In this document: one piece after another, positions 17,555 through 26,100 of the stretch
How positions within the stretch are numbered: the first letter of the stretch is position 1
Layout of the letters: each line of letters begins with the position of its first letter
Source: Zelonia costaricensis
Taxonomy: Eukaryota; Euglenozoa; Kinetoplastea; Trypanosomatida; Trypanosomatidae
Direction of reading: 5' to 3'
Assembly (NCBI GenBank): GCA_030849075.1
Contig: JASAOO010003341.1
Location: forward strand, 1-44,117
DNA: 44,117 bases
Program-made: the position numbers and the translations under genes
The notes under the pieces: model-generated
The model's database searches: none
Told to the model about the DNA's origin: nothing
Seen by the model: only the letters and a program-made list of their open reading frames with translations

Positions 17555-18553
17555 CGCGGAAGAGTACGTGTGCGTCTGTGTGTGTGTGTGTGCGTGTGTG
17601 TGAACGCGCGCGTCTGTGGGCTGCGGTGAGGAGAGGGATAGAAAGTCGATAGTCGGTGTGCAGACGAGCAGAGCTGAACTGTGAAGCGACGCGGTCGGGC
17701 AACCGGGCGAGTAGAAGAGGGAAAGGAAGAAAAAAAAAAAACAAAAAAACGTCAAACAAAGCACAGAGAAGAAGTCAACAGGCGTTTAGCACTACAAGAA
17801 CGGAAGTGGGGCTGGGGGCGTTAAAGAGCGGAAGGTGGGTGGGGTGGGGGGATGTCAGCGTGTGTGAATGTGTGTGTGTGTGTGGAGGAGAGGCGGGGGG
17901 GTGTGTGCACGGGGTGCGGGCANGCAGGGGCAGCCGATGATGTACAACTGAGGCAGGGGAAGTGCACAAGGGGCGGGGAGGGGGGTAAACAAAGAGACCG
18001 AAGAGCGTACAACGTGAACTGTGGGAGTCGCACGCGTACGACAGGTGGGCGACGGAGGTGTGTGTGTGTGGGGAAGAGGGGGGGGGGGAAGAGGGGAGGT
18101 TGTGAGAGGCAAGTGCATGGCAATCGAGTGATAGAGGGGCGCTCCGGCCTGACACAGCGCCGCCGCGACTCGCCGGACCTCTTCTCAGTTCCTGTTGTGC
18201 ACACCGTACACCTCATGCAGCGGCAGCACGGTCGTCAGACTGGCTGGCGCGCATGTGTGCGGAGGGTGTCCGTAGGGCCGCGCACATCCCACCCTGCGCC
18301 GCGCCGTTGACGTTTTCTTGAGTAGCGTTGAGAGCAGGTGCATTACTCTAGCGAGAAGAGAGGTGGAAAGGACAAGTCAGCCTCGGTGTGTGTGTATCTG
18401 TGTGTGCTTCGTCAACACGGAGCGAGGGAGGATAAGACGGGGATGCTCGCAGAGGAGCGTAGCAGTAGCGGGGAACAGGATTGGGGAAACAGGAGTGCAG
18501 CAAAGACGCCGAGAGAAAGAGGGCGAGAGTAGGGGTGGCAGTCGGGCTCGGTG
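17555..18553. other. Intergenic gap with one ambiguous base, no gene seen
   Basis: About 1 kb. It contains GT runs (17577-17606 and about 17868-17882), an N at 17923 and G-rich sequence. No frame is protein-like. Confidence 0.6.
17679..17752 (-). promoter_or_regulatory. Predicted spliced-leader acceptor for the DnaJ-thioredoxin gene
   Basis: A T-rich tract on the sense strand (A-rich at 17711-17752 on the plus strand) is followed by CACAG with the AG at 17680-17679. It would give a 5' UTR of about 125 nt that includes CA-rich sequence. Confidence 0.5.
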
Positions 18554-20701
18554 TCACGGGTCTGCAGAGGCCAGCTCGCTCCGCAGGAGCGTCACCTCGG
18601 CGGTGGCGTCGCACATGAACACGCGGTGCTCCTCCGCCTGCACGGCAATCGCCTGACGCGCCACAGACAGCTCGCGCAGTCGCGGCAGCTCGTCGAGCAG
18701 CTCGGCATCCACGACATCTTCTGCGAGGACGCCGTCGGGGAGCTGCAAAGCGAAGCTCGCCTCGGTCAGCGCCGCTCTCAGCCCGTCCGCGTCGAGCGAA
18801 GTTGCCGTCGGCACACCCGCGCCGTCACTGGCGGCCGCGAGACGCGTGAAGAAGACGGAAGTCGCCGTGGTGAGCGCGGGGTCGTACGACTCGGCGGCTG
18901 CCGCTGCTGTCAGATTCGAAGCCCACGCGTGGCATTTCGACGACAGCGGCAGGCAGGCAGCGGCCAGGCGGTGCAAGGGCTCTACCACGCCCTTCGCGGC
19001 ACCAGCTGCAGCGGTGGCGGGGATGGTGTGACCGGGAGGTCGGGGTGCGGCACACGACAGGAGAGCCGCGTGCTGGTCGCGCACGAGCTGCTGCACGCGC
19101 TGCACCTCCGCGTACTCGACCTCCAGCTCCGCGATGCGTGCCTCTGCGGCTGCCACGCTCTGCCGAGCGGCCGTGGCCTGCGTCTGCTGCTCGGCGAGCT
19201 CGGCATCGGCGGCGTGGCAGGCCTGCTGGTTCAGGGCCGCCCCCGCCTCGAGCTCCTCGGCGGCTTGGCGAGCCTCGGCCTCAGCAGCGCTGGTCGCCAC
19301 GTGGGTCGCCCGCAGCGAGGCCCTCTGCGCCTCCAGCGCGCGCAGGCCGCGTGTCCACGCCGCTGCGTGATGCGTCCTCTGCAGCGCGCCGCTGTGTGCG
19401 AGCTCCGCCGTGCGTGCGGCAGTGTTCTCGTCCTGCGCCGCACAGCGCTGCCGCAGCGCCTCGAGCACGTCCTGGGCAGCTGCCAGCTGCTGCTCCGCCA
19501 CTGCCGCCGCCCGCACCGCCTCCCGTGAGCGGCGGGCCTCTGCATGCCACTCCTGCCACGCCACTCGCAAGGCCTCCCACCGCGCGCGTGCGGCTGCGAC
19601 TGACGCCGCGAGGGACGACGCCCCGCCGGGCGGGCACGCGCGGTGCTGCACGCACGCCGTGGTGAGCTCCGTGCTGTACGTGAGAAGAGCGTCGAGGGGG
19701 CTGAGGAGCTCCGCCTGCACAAGCTGCATCACGTTGTCGTCAGGGGGAGCTGTGGTGGGGGCAGCGAGGGGCTCCTCGTCTGCGTTCGGGTCCTTCCGCG
19801 CGGGATCAAGGCGGAGGGCAGACCGCCAGCGGTGCGCGTCAGCGTCGCCGCCGCTCTCGTCTGTTGCGGCACCGGCCACACACGACGGCAGCGGCGGCCA
19901 CGCCCCGGTGACGCCATCGGCGCCCTCGGCACCCTCCTCGGTGTTGGCCTCGTGGCAGCGCGTGGTCCAGTCCAGTAGGCACTGCATTGCCTGCACGGCG
20001 TCGGCCAGCTCGCGGTGCCGGCCCCAGTCCACCTTAGCGGCCCACACCTGCACGGTCCGCACCACCTCAGCGTCGTCGTCGTCGCGCGCCGCCGCCTCTG
20101 CCGCAGCCGCTGACACGCTGGGTGTGGTGCGAAGCCGCTGTTGGTGGGCTGCGACTGCGGTGAGGCCCTGTTGCACCTCCGCGAGGAGCCCCTGCAGCTC
20201 CCGCGCGCTGCGGCCAGCCGTCTGGACGCTGGCGTTAGTGAGGAGCTGGAAGAGTCGCCCGTCGGAGTCGGTGAAGCGGCCGATGAACGCCGTCGCCGCC
20301 GCAATCGCAGCCTCCGCGGCGTGCTGTAGCCGGCTGCTCGTCTGCTGCTCCTCGTCGAGCTGCAGGAGGGCGCCGTGGAGCTCCTGCAGGCAGGCCTCGC
20401 GCTGCCGCGTGCGTTGCTGCTCCTCGTCCACGACGGCATCGAGAGCAGCCTGCTGGGCCGTGAGCTGTGCCACGCAGCTCTGGGCCTGACGCAGCTCCGC
20501 CTCCACGTCCTGACACTGCGCCTCCACCTCGGCAAGTCGCGTGAGGTCCTTGGTGCGCTGCTTAAACATCGCAGCGGCCGCCTGCCGCACCGATTCGAAG
20601 GCGTCCTCCTGCGTCTCTGTCGTGCTCTGATGCTGATGGTGCTGCTGCTGCTGCTGTTGCTGCTGGGACGCCGCAGCGGCGGTGAGGGGTGGGTGCTCCA
20701 T
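18554..20701 (-). CDS. Long coiled-coil protein with N-terminal polyglutamine
   Basis: 715 residues starting at the ATG at 20699-20701 (MEHPPLTAAAASQQQQ); the frame extends upstream only through a non-ATG start. A Gln/His-rich run at about 12-25 is followed by long heptad-like, Gln/Glu/Ala-rich helices at about 45-140 (RLAEVEAQCQDVEAELRQAQ) and again at about 365-555 (AAEARIAELEVEYAEVQRVQQLV). An acidic, less structured linker sits at about 200-320, and a C-terminal helical part ends ATAEVTLLRSELASADP. There are no membrane spans, no catalytic motif and no ATP-binding site. This is the architecture of a cytoskeletal or kinetochore/basal-body scaffold, but coiled coils do not allow a family call by eye. 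Confidence 0.82.
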   Translation of the reverse strand: MEHPPLTAAAASQQQQQQQQHHQHQSTTETQEDAFESVRQAAAAMFKQRTKDLTRLAEVEAQCQDVEAELRQAQSCVAQLTAQQAALDAVVDEEQQRTRQREACLQELHGALLQLDEEQQTSSRLQHAAEAAIAAATAFIGRFTDSDGRLFQLLTNASVQTAGRSARELQGLLAEVQQGLTAVAAHQQRLRTTPSVSAAAAEAAARDDDDAEVVRTVQVWAAKVDWGRHRELADAVQAMQCLLDWTTRCHEANTEEGAEGADGVTGAWPPLPSCVAGAATDESGGDADAHRWRSALRLDPARKDPNADEEPLAAPTTAPPDDNVMQLVQAELLSPLDALLTYSTELTTACVQHRACPPGGASSLAASVAAARARWEALRVAWQEWHAEARRSREAVRAAAVAEQQLAAAQDVLEALRQRCAAQDENTAARTAELAHSGALQRTHHAAAWTRGLRALEAQRASLRATHVATSAAEAEARQAAEELEAGAALNQQACHAADAELAEQQTQATAARQSVAAAEARIAELEVEYAEVQRVQQLVRDQHAALLSCAAPRPPGHTIPATAAAGAAKGVVEPLHRLAAACLPLSSKCHAWASNLTAAAAAESYDPALTTATSVFFTRLAAASDGAGVPTATSLDADGLRAALTEASFALQLPDGVLAEDVVDAELLDELPRLRELSVARQAIAVQAEEHRVFMCDATAEVTLLRSELASADP
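20641..20665. repeat. CAG/CTG trinucleotide run coding polyglutamine
   Basis: Eight near-perfect CTG units on the plus strand (CAG in the transcript, one interrupted) encode the glutamine run near the N-terminus of the coiled-coil protein. Confidence 0.9.
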
Positions 20702-21366
20702 GATGCGGTGCACAGGGAAAGGCGCTTGTGTGCTGCACTATGTGCGAGTGTGTGTGTCTCTCTCTCTCTGTGTGAGGAGCAAGTAGCGAAAGAGACACAA
20801 GGTCTTCAGAGAGAGAGAGTGGGCGGTAGCGGAGTCGCGTTGAGTGTGCAGTACGTGGAAGAGATCTCCGGCCCACGCAATGGCAGCTTGCCCGCGCTGT
20901 GACCACCGGGGGCACCTTGCCCACAGAGGCGGCAAATGCACCTTGGCTGCGGCATCGCTATTTTGGGGTTTCGACAGCGGCACCCGTCATCGTGCACGTC
21001 GCAGGAATAGCTCTCCGTCACACACACACACACACACGCACACACACAGACACATGTGCAGAAGTGTGCGCCGACTCTCTGTGCGCTCGCTTCTCTTTCT
21101 TCTTCGATGCGTTGGCCGGTGCCCCGCGTGGGGTCGAGCTCGCCGCGTTCGTCGATGCAGCACGTCGAGCGCGCAGCTTACAGCAACGCATGCGACACCG
21201 GCACTTACTCGCTCACTTTAATGCCACACTCGGCGACCCTCGCCACCAGCACGGCGTCCGCCTACACGAGGTCCGCCCGACGCACTCGACTCCCTTCACC
21301 TCACAAGAGATGGAGGAGAGAGAGGAAGTGCGGGCGGGCGGGCGTGTGGCATGCGGCTGGCGTCCG
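20702..21366. other. Intergenic gap, no gene seen
   Basis: About 665 bp with (CT)n near 20757-20772, a (GA)n run near 20809 and a (CA)n array at about 21018-21046. No protein-like frame beyond short ones in the presumed 5' UTR of the coiled-coil gene. Confidence 0.55.
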
Positions 21367-22068
21367 TCACCGTCCACCCTCCTGCTCCTCCGCCCGACGC
21401 CGCTTGCGCTGCCGCTCCTCCTCCTCCACCGTCTCCTGCAGCCGCCGAGGCAGCTTCGGCGCCCGCACGGAGGACTGAACGACGAAGCGGCCGTCTCCGC
21501 GCTCGCCTTCGTGCGAGGCGTCGCCGCGGCGGGCGTGGCGCCGTGCAGGGGCCGCCGTCGGGTCCTCCGTATCGTCTTCGCCGCCCCAGAGGTCCTCGAC
21601 CTCTTCGTCGTCGTCTCCGCTCGTCCCCGCGCTCCCGTTCCCACCGTCGCCCGCTGTGTGCCCACGTGACAGCGAAGACGTCGACGCGGCCGCGGGATCG
21701 TGCAGCGGGATGGCCTGCTCGACGGCGCCTCCGTCCAGCTGCGCCGTCCCGTCGATGGAGGAGGACGCCAGCGGGTCGTCCTCATGGGCGCCGCCGAGGG
21801 TCTCTGTGAAGCTGCGGCGGGAGAAGCTGTACGCGTGTGCGGGGAAGCTGTCGTCATACAACACCGTGGCCCGCATCGGGGCGGCCGCGGTGCCGGCCGC
21901 GAGCCCACGCCGTGCACCTGTCGCACCGGCATCACCGCCGGGGCGGAGCAGCTGCCGCTCGATCTCGTCACGCTGGGCCACCTCGAACGTGGCGCGGCGC
22001 TTCGCCTCCTCCTTGCGCTGCATGAACTTCATGCCGCGCAGCACCTCGAGCGTCTTGGCCTTGTCCAT
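21367..22068 (-). CDS. Probable M-phase phosphoprotein 6 (MPP6) exosome cofactor
   Basis: 233 residues from the ATG at 22066-22068. The N-terminus MDKAKTLEVLRGMKFMQRKE matches the hallmark of MPHOSPH6/Mpp6 proteins, in which a basic helix carries a MKFMQR core. A second short match, SFSRRSFTETLGG at about 81-93, corresponds to the RxSFxxFNP region of the family. An acidic stretch (GDDDEEVEDLWGGEDD, about 150-165) and a basic C-terminus (KLPRRLQETVEEEERQRKRR) follow. Mpp6 is a small RNA-binding nuclear cofactor that links the RNA exosome to the Mtr4 helicase for rRNA and surveillance processing. The protein is longer than the human one (about 160 residues) because of low-complexity insertions. 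The identification rests mainly on the first 30 residues. Confidence 0.65.
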   Translation of the reverse strand: MDKAKTLEVLRGMKFMQRKEEAKRRATFEVAQRDEIERQLLRPGGDAGATGARRGLAAGTAAAPMRATVLYDDSFPAHAYSFSRRSFTETLGGAHEDDPLASSSIDGTAQLDGGAVEQAIPLHDPAAASTSSLSRGHTAGDGGNGSAGTSGDDDEEVEDLWGGEDDTEDPTAAPARRHARRGDASHEGERGDGRFVVQSSVRAPKLPRRLQETVEEEERQRKRRRAEEQEGGR

Positions 22069-22090
22069 CGCCGCGACGACGCTTGTGAAA

Positions 22091-22133
22091 GTGAGTGAGT
22101 GAGTGAGTGAGTGTGTATGTATGTGTGTGTGTG
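22091..22133. repeat. GTGA / GTGT / GTAT microsatellite
   Basis: About five GTGA units grade into GTGTATGT and GT repeats, directly upstream of the MPP6-like start. A similar GTGA-to-GT transition lies at 36426-36459. Confidence 0.9.
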
Positions 22134-22965
22134 CCTGTACTATGTGGTCGACGTGTGCGTCGAGCGAGTCACGTCACTCGTGGCCTGTGAACTCCTGTAG
22201 TGGAAGGCGGGGCGGAGAAGAAAAAGGTGTGTGCAAGAGGAAGGACGAGGGGATGTCGATGCGCACACGAAAGGCGAGGCTCTACCGAATAACGATCTCA
22301 GCATTGCGGTGCAAGTCGTGACGACGACGCGCTCGTGTGTCTGTGCGAGGTGCACGGCAGAAGAGCGCAGGTGCAACACCGACGGGCACACCACTCACGC
22401 ACCAGCAACCCTTCCTTCTGAGAGTCTGGCATCACCACACTTCCGGCCCACGACCACCCCGACGCTCGCGAGCCACGCGATGCGTGGCAGGCGCTCAATG
22501 ACCTTCGTCGTCACAGGACACTCGAGAGACTCTCAGCAACCTGCTCGCAGATGCCACTTCTTGCGTCGTGTGTGGGATTGTGGGTGTGAGTGTGGGAGGG
22601 ATTTGGAGTTATCACGGTGCCTTGTGTCGCCGTGCGTCGTTATTGATCAGCGTGCGCCACGCGGCTGCGAGCCGAGTCAACTGAAGCGGACACGCGGGCT
22701 GAGCGAAGAAAGCGAGCTGCGGAGGTGGAAAGCGAGCGAGAGCGAGAGCGAGGCGCCGAGTTCTACAGGACGGCTGTACATCAGTTGCAGGGAGAAGGGG
22801 GAGGGGTTCGAAGGTCATCGCGACCGACCCATCACGCGACTTAGGGAGTGGGAGGAGAAAGAGACGGAAAAATAAAAAGCCAGCTGAGAAGGAGAACAAA
22901 CACACACACTCACAGAGGTTGACAATGGAGGCCATCACGAGCTCCATTGCGGTGGGTGCGCGTGT

Positions 22966-22986
22966 GCATGCATGCATGCATGCATG
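22966..22986. repeat. (GCAT)5 palindromic microsatellite
   Basis: Five GCAT units plus one base on the plus strand. The unit is self-complementary, so either strand can fold back. Confidence 0.9.
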
Positions 22987-23113
22987 GGTGTGCGTGGTGG
23001 GTATGCTCGTGTTGTACCGTTGCACCACAAGCGGGGGTGGGTGGGGTAGAAGTGAGGCACGCAGAGCCGATGCCCAGCCACTACCACGCCCCCTGCTTCC
23101 GAGGAACACCGTG

Positions 23114-26100
23114 TCAGCGGCGGTACTGCCGACTCCGCGCGTTGACGGCGAAGCGGTCGGAGGCGACGCCCCGCTTGTTTGCCACGAGCGGCGCCCGCGC
23201 GCCGGCCAGCGGCTGCGGCGGCGGCGCCAGCGTCACCATCGTCGCGGCGATGGGGGCCCCGCCAACGTTGACGCGGCTACGCGAGGGCAGTGGCGCCGCA
23301 CCGTTGCCGCCCCCGCCGACCGCCCCCCCGCCCGCCACTCCGTTCGTGAGAGCGGGCTGCCCGGGCGAGGGTACCGCGGCGCTGCCACCGCTGGGGAGGT
23401 AGCTCATGTCGAAGACCACGTTCGGCGGCGCCACGAGCTCGGTCATGCGCGCCGTGGCGGCCTTCTCGCGCTCGTCCGCGGTCACGGCGCGGCGGTCGAG
23501 TTCGGCGAGGGTTGAGAAGCGCAGTATCACGGTGGGGCGGTAGTTCGTTTTGCGGGCGATGGGGTTGCCAAGAAAGACGGCGAGCCGCAGCGGGCACCCC
23601 TGCAGGTCGTGCAGCAGCGCGTTCAGCTCCCCGAGCCGGTTCGCAGCCAGGCGCAGCTGCTCCAGCGCTGCGCACCGCTGCAGCCCCTCCACCGAGCGCA
23701 GCGCGTTGTTCTCTGCAGACAAGATGCTCAGCTTGCGGTTCGCCGCGAAGGCGTCGGGGCTCAGCGACCGCAGTTTGTTCTGGTCCAGCAGCAGCTCCCG
23801 CAGCTCGGGCAGATTCTCGAGGCCGCGCTGGATGAACTGCAGCTCGTTGCCGCGCACGTTTAGAAACTTGAGGTGGGGAAAGCGAAGCTTGAGCGTGCTG
23901 AGGTCGCTGATCTGGTTCGCCTCGAGCGATAGCGACTGCAGCCGCTTCAGCGGGGCAAGAACGTCACCGAGGGTGTAGGGCGCTGGGGAGGAGGAGGAGG
24001 CCTGGGTCGACGCCGCGGACGCCCCCGCGTTGGCCCCGCCGTTGCGCGCCGTGCCGTTGCCGTTGGACGCGGCGACACTCATCGAGGAGCGCCAGGGTAG
24101 GGCACCGAGACGGTTGTGCGACAGGTCCAGCGCGGTGAGCCGCGTCAGTATGGCGACCCCCGTGACGTTCACGAGGAGGTTGTGCTGCAGCTGGAGCACC
24201 TCCAGGGCCACGAACGGCTCTAGCAGGCTGACCTCCTTGAGCGAGCAGTGGGAGAAGTTCAGCGTCTGCACGGATGCCCACGTCTCGGGCGGGCAGCGGG
24301 TGCGCTCGGTGAGAAGGTCGCTGTTGATCTTGCCGGCGTACTCCTCGCGTGCTTTGGCGGCCTCGCCTGGCGAGATGGGAGCCCCGTCCAGCACCTTCAG
24401 CTGTGGGAAGACGTGGATGAAGTACGGCCGCACGCTGTCCTGCTCCTCCTGCGCCGCCGTGGCGGCCACGACAGTGCACGGGTTGCCCAGCACACTCAGG
24501 ATCAGCAGCGAGGGGATGTCGCGCAGGGCGTAGATGAGGTTCATGTCAGCGATGTAGTTGTGCATCAGGTACAGCGCCTCGAGCTGCGGCGCGGCCGGCA
24601 GCGGCGTCGAGGGGATGCTCGCCCCGTCACGCCCGGTCCCCGGTTCTGCGAAGAGTCCGATGTCTACGGACTCGATTTGGTTACCTGCGGCACTCAGCGC
24701 GCGCAGCGCCGGCAGCGGCCCTACACTGGCGGGCAGCGAGGTGAGGTGGTTGAAGTCGAGCACGAGCTCCGTCAGCGTCTTGAGCTCTGCGAGGCACGGC
24801 AGGGAGCTCAGGTGGTTCTCGGCGAGGTTGAGCCGCACCAGCCGGCGCAGGTGCAGCAGCGGGGCCACGTCCGTCAGCGCCTGGCCGCGCAGGGTGAGGT
24901 GACACAGGTTGGGCATCAGTCCGGCAAGGCCGCGTGCGTCGCCCATCAGGCCACGGCTCCAGCGGAAGCTCTGGCAGTCCTGCAGACCGGCCACGGCGCC
25001 CCCACCATCGTCGTGCGAGGCGCCCAGCGAATCGCGTAGCACCGCCTCGACATCGCCGGCCGCCTCGAGCTGCTCCAGCCGCGCCGCCGCCTGCTCGAAG
25101 CAGTACTCTGGCATCGTCACGCCATCCACAGAGAAGACGGCTGCCGCCGCCGGGCCACCGCCGCGCTCCTCCTCGCGCTGCACCGCCTGCACGAGCAGGG
25201 TCGTCACGCCCGTCATGCGGGCCGTCGGCCGGCCGCCCGGGAGGAGGCAGGCGCGGCGGAAGCGCTGCACGGCGAGGGTGCCGGGGAAGGCGCCGAGGGA
25301 GTGCGAGTTCACCTTCACAATCACCGGGCTGCACGACGTGGCGGCGGACATCGCGGAGGCCGGTGGGGGCAGCAGATAGAACCACAGCCGCGCCGCCGCC
25401 TCCTGCCCGTCTGCCGTCTGCAAAAACGGGTTGCCATGCACCGCCAGCTCCTCCAGCACCGGCGCCGCGGTCCGGATGAGGGCGAAGTCGCCAACGTTCA
25501 CGAGGTCGTTGCCGCTCACGTCGAGCTCGCGCAGTGCCGGCAGCGAGCTGCCGTCGAGGTGCAGCCGCGACAGGGTGTTGTTGCTGAGGTTGAGCCGCTG
25601 CAGCTGCGGCGCTTCCTTGGCCAGGGCGAACCATGACACGGCGGCAATGCGGTTGTGTGCGAGGTCGAGGGTGGTGATAGTGGCACAGCGCGGCGCCCCA
25701 AAGTCCTGCAGGACCGCCGTGAGCCCGCGACTGCGCAGCACACAGAGGGGCAGCGGCTGGCCCTCCGCCACCTGCATCTGCGCAGCGTACGCTTCGATGT
25801 GGCGCGCCTGCAGCGGGTTCGCGCTGCCCCCGCTGGAGCTGGTGCTGGTGCTTGCGCGGCGGCCATCGCTGTTGCTGTCTGGCGACCCGGTACCCGCAGG
25901 ACCACCCGCCGCGGCGGCGTCCGTGCGGCCCAGAAGGCGTGCCGCCTGCGCGGCGCCGAGCCCCCGCGCCACCTCCGCCAGGGCCTCTTTCGTTTCGGCG
26001 TCTGCAACCTGCTGCAGCGTGTTGCCGTGCGCCGCTGCCACGGCGCCGAACCCGCCACAGCGACGCTCTGCACCGCCGCCGCCGCTGCTGCTACTGCAGC

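Larger units (their letters stand above)
22069..23113. other. Intergenic gap with GTGA and GCAT repeats, no gene seen
   Basis: About 1 kb holding a GTGA microsatellite at 22091-22133, an 8 bp inverted repeat at 22923-22949 and a GCAT array at 22966-22986. It would contain the 3' UTR of the LRRC9-like gene. No frame is protein-like. Confidence 0.55.

Noticed and set aside
22805..22812. GGTTCGAA, resembling a tRNA T-arm / B box
   Set aside because: No matching acceptor stem, D arm or anticodon arm can be drawn on either strand around it.
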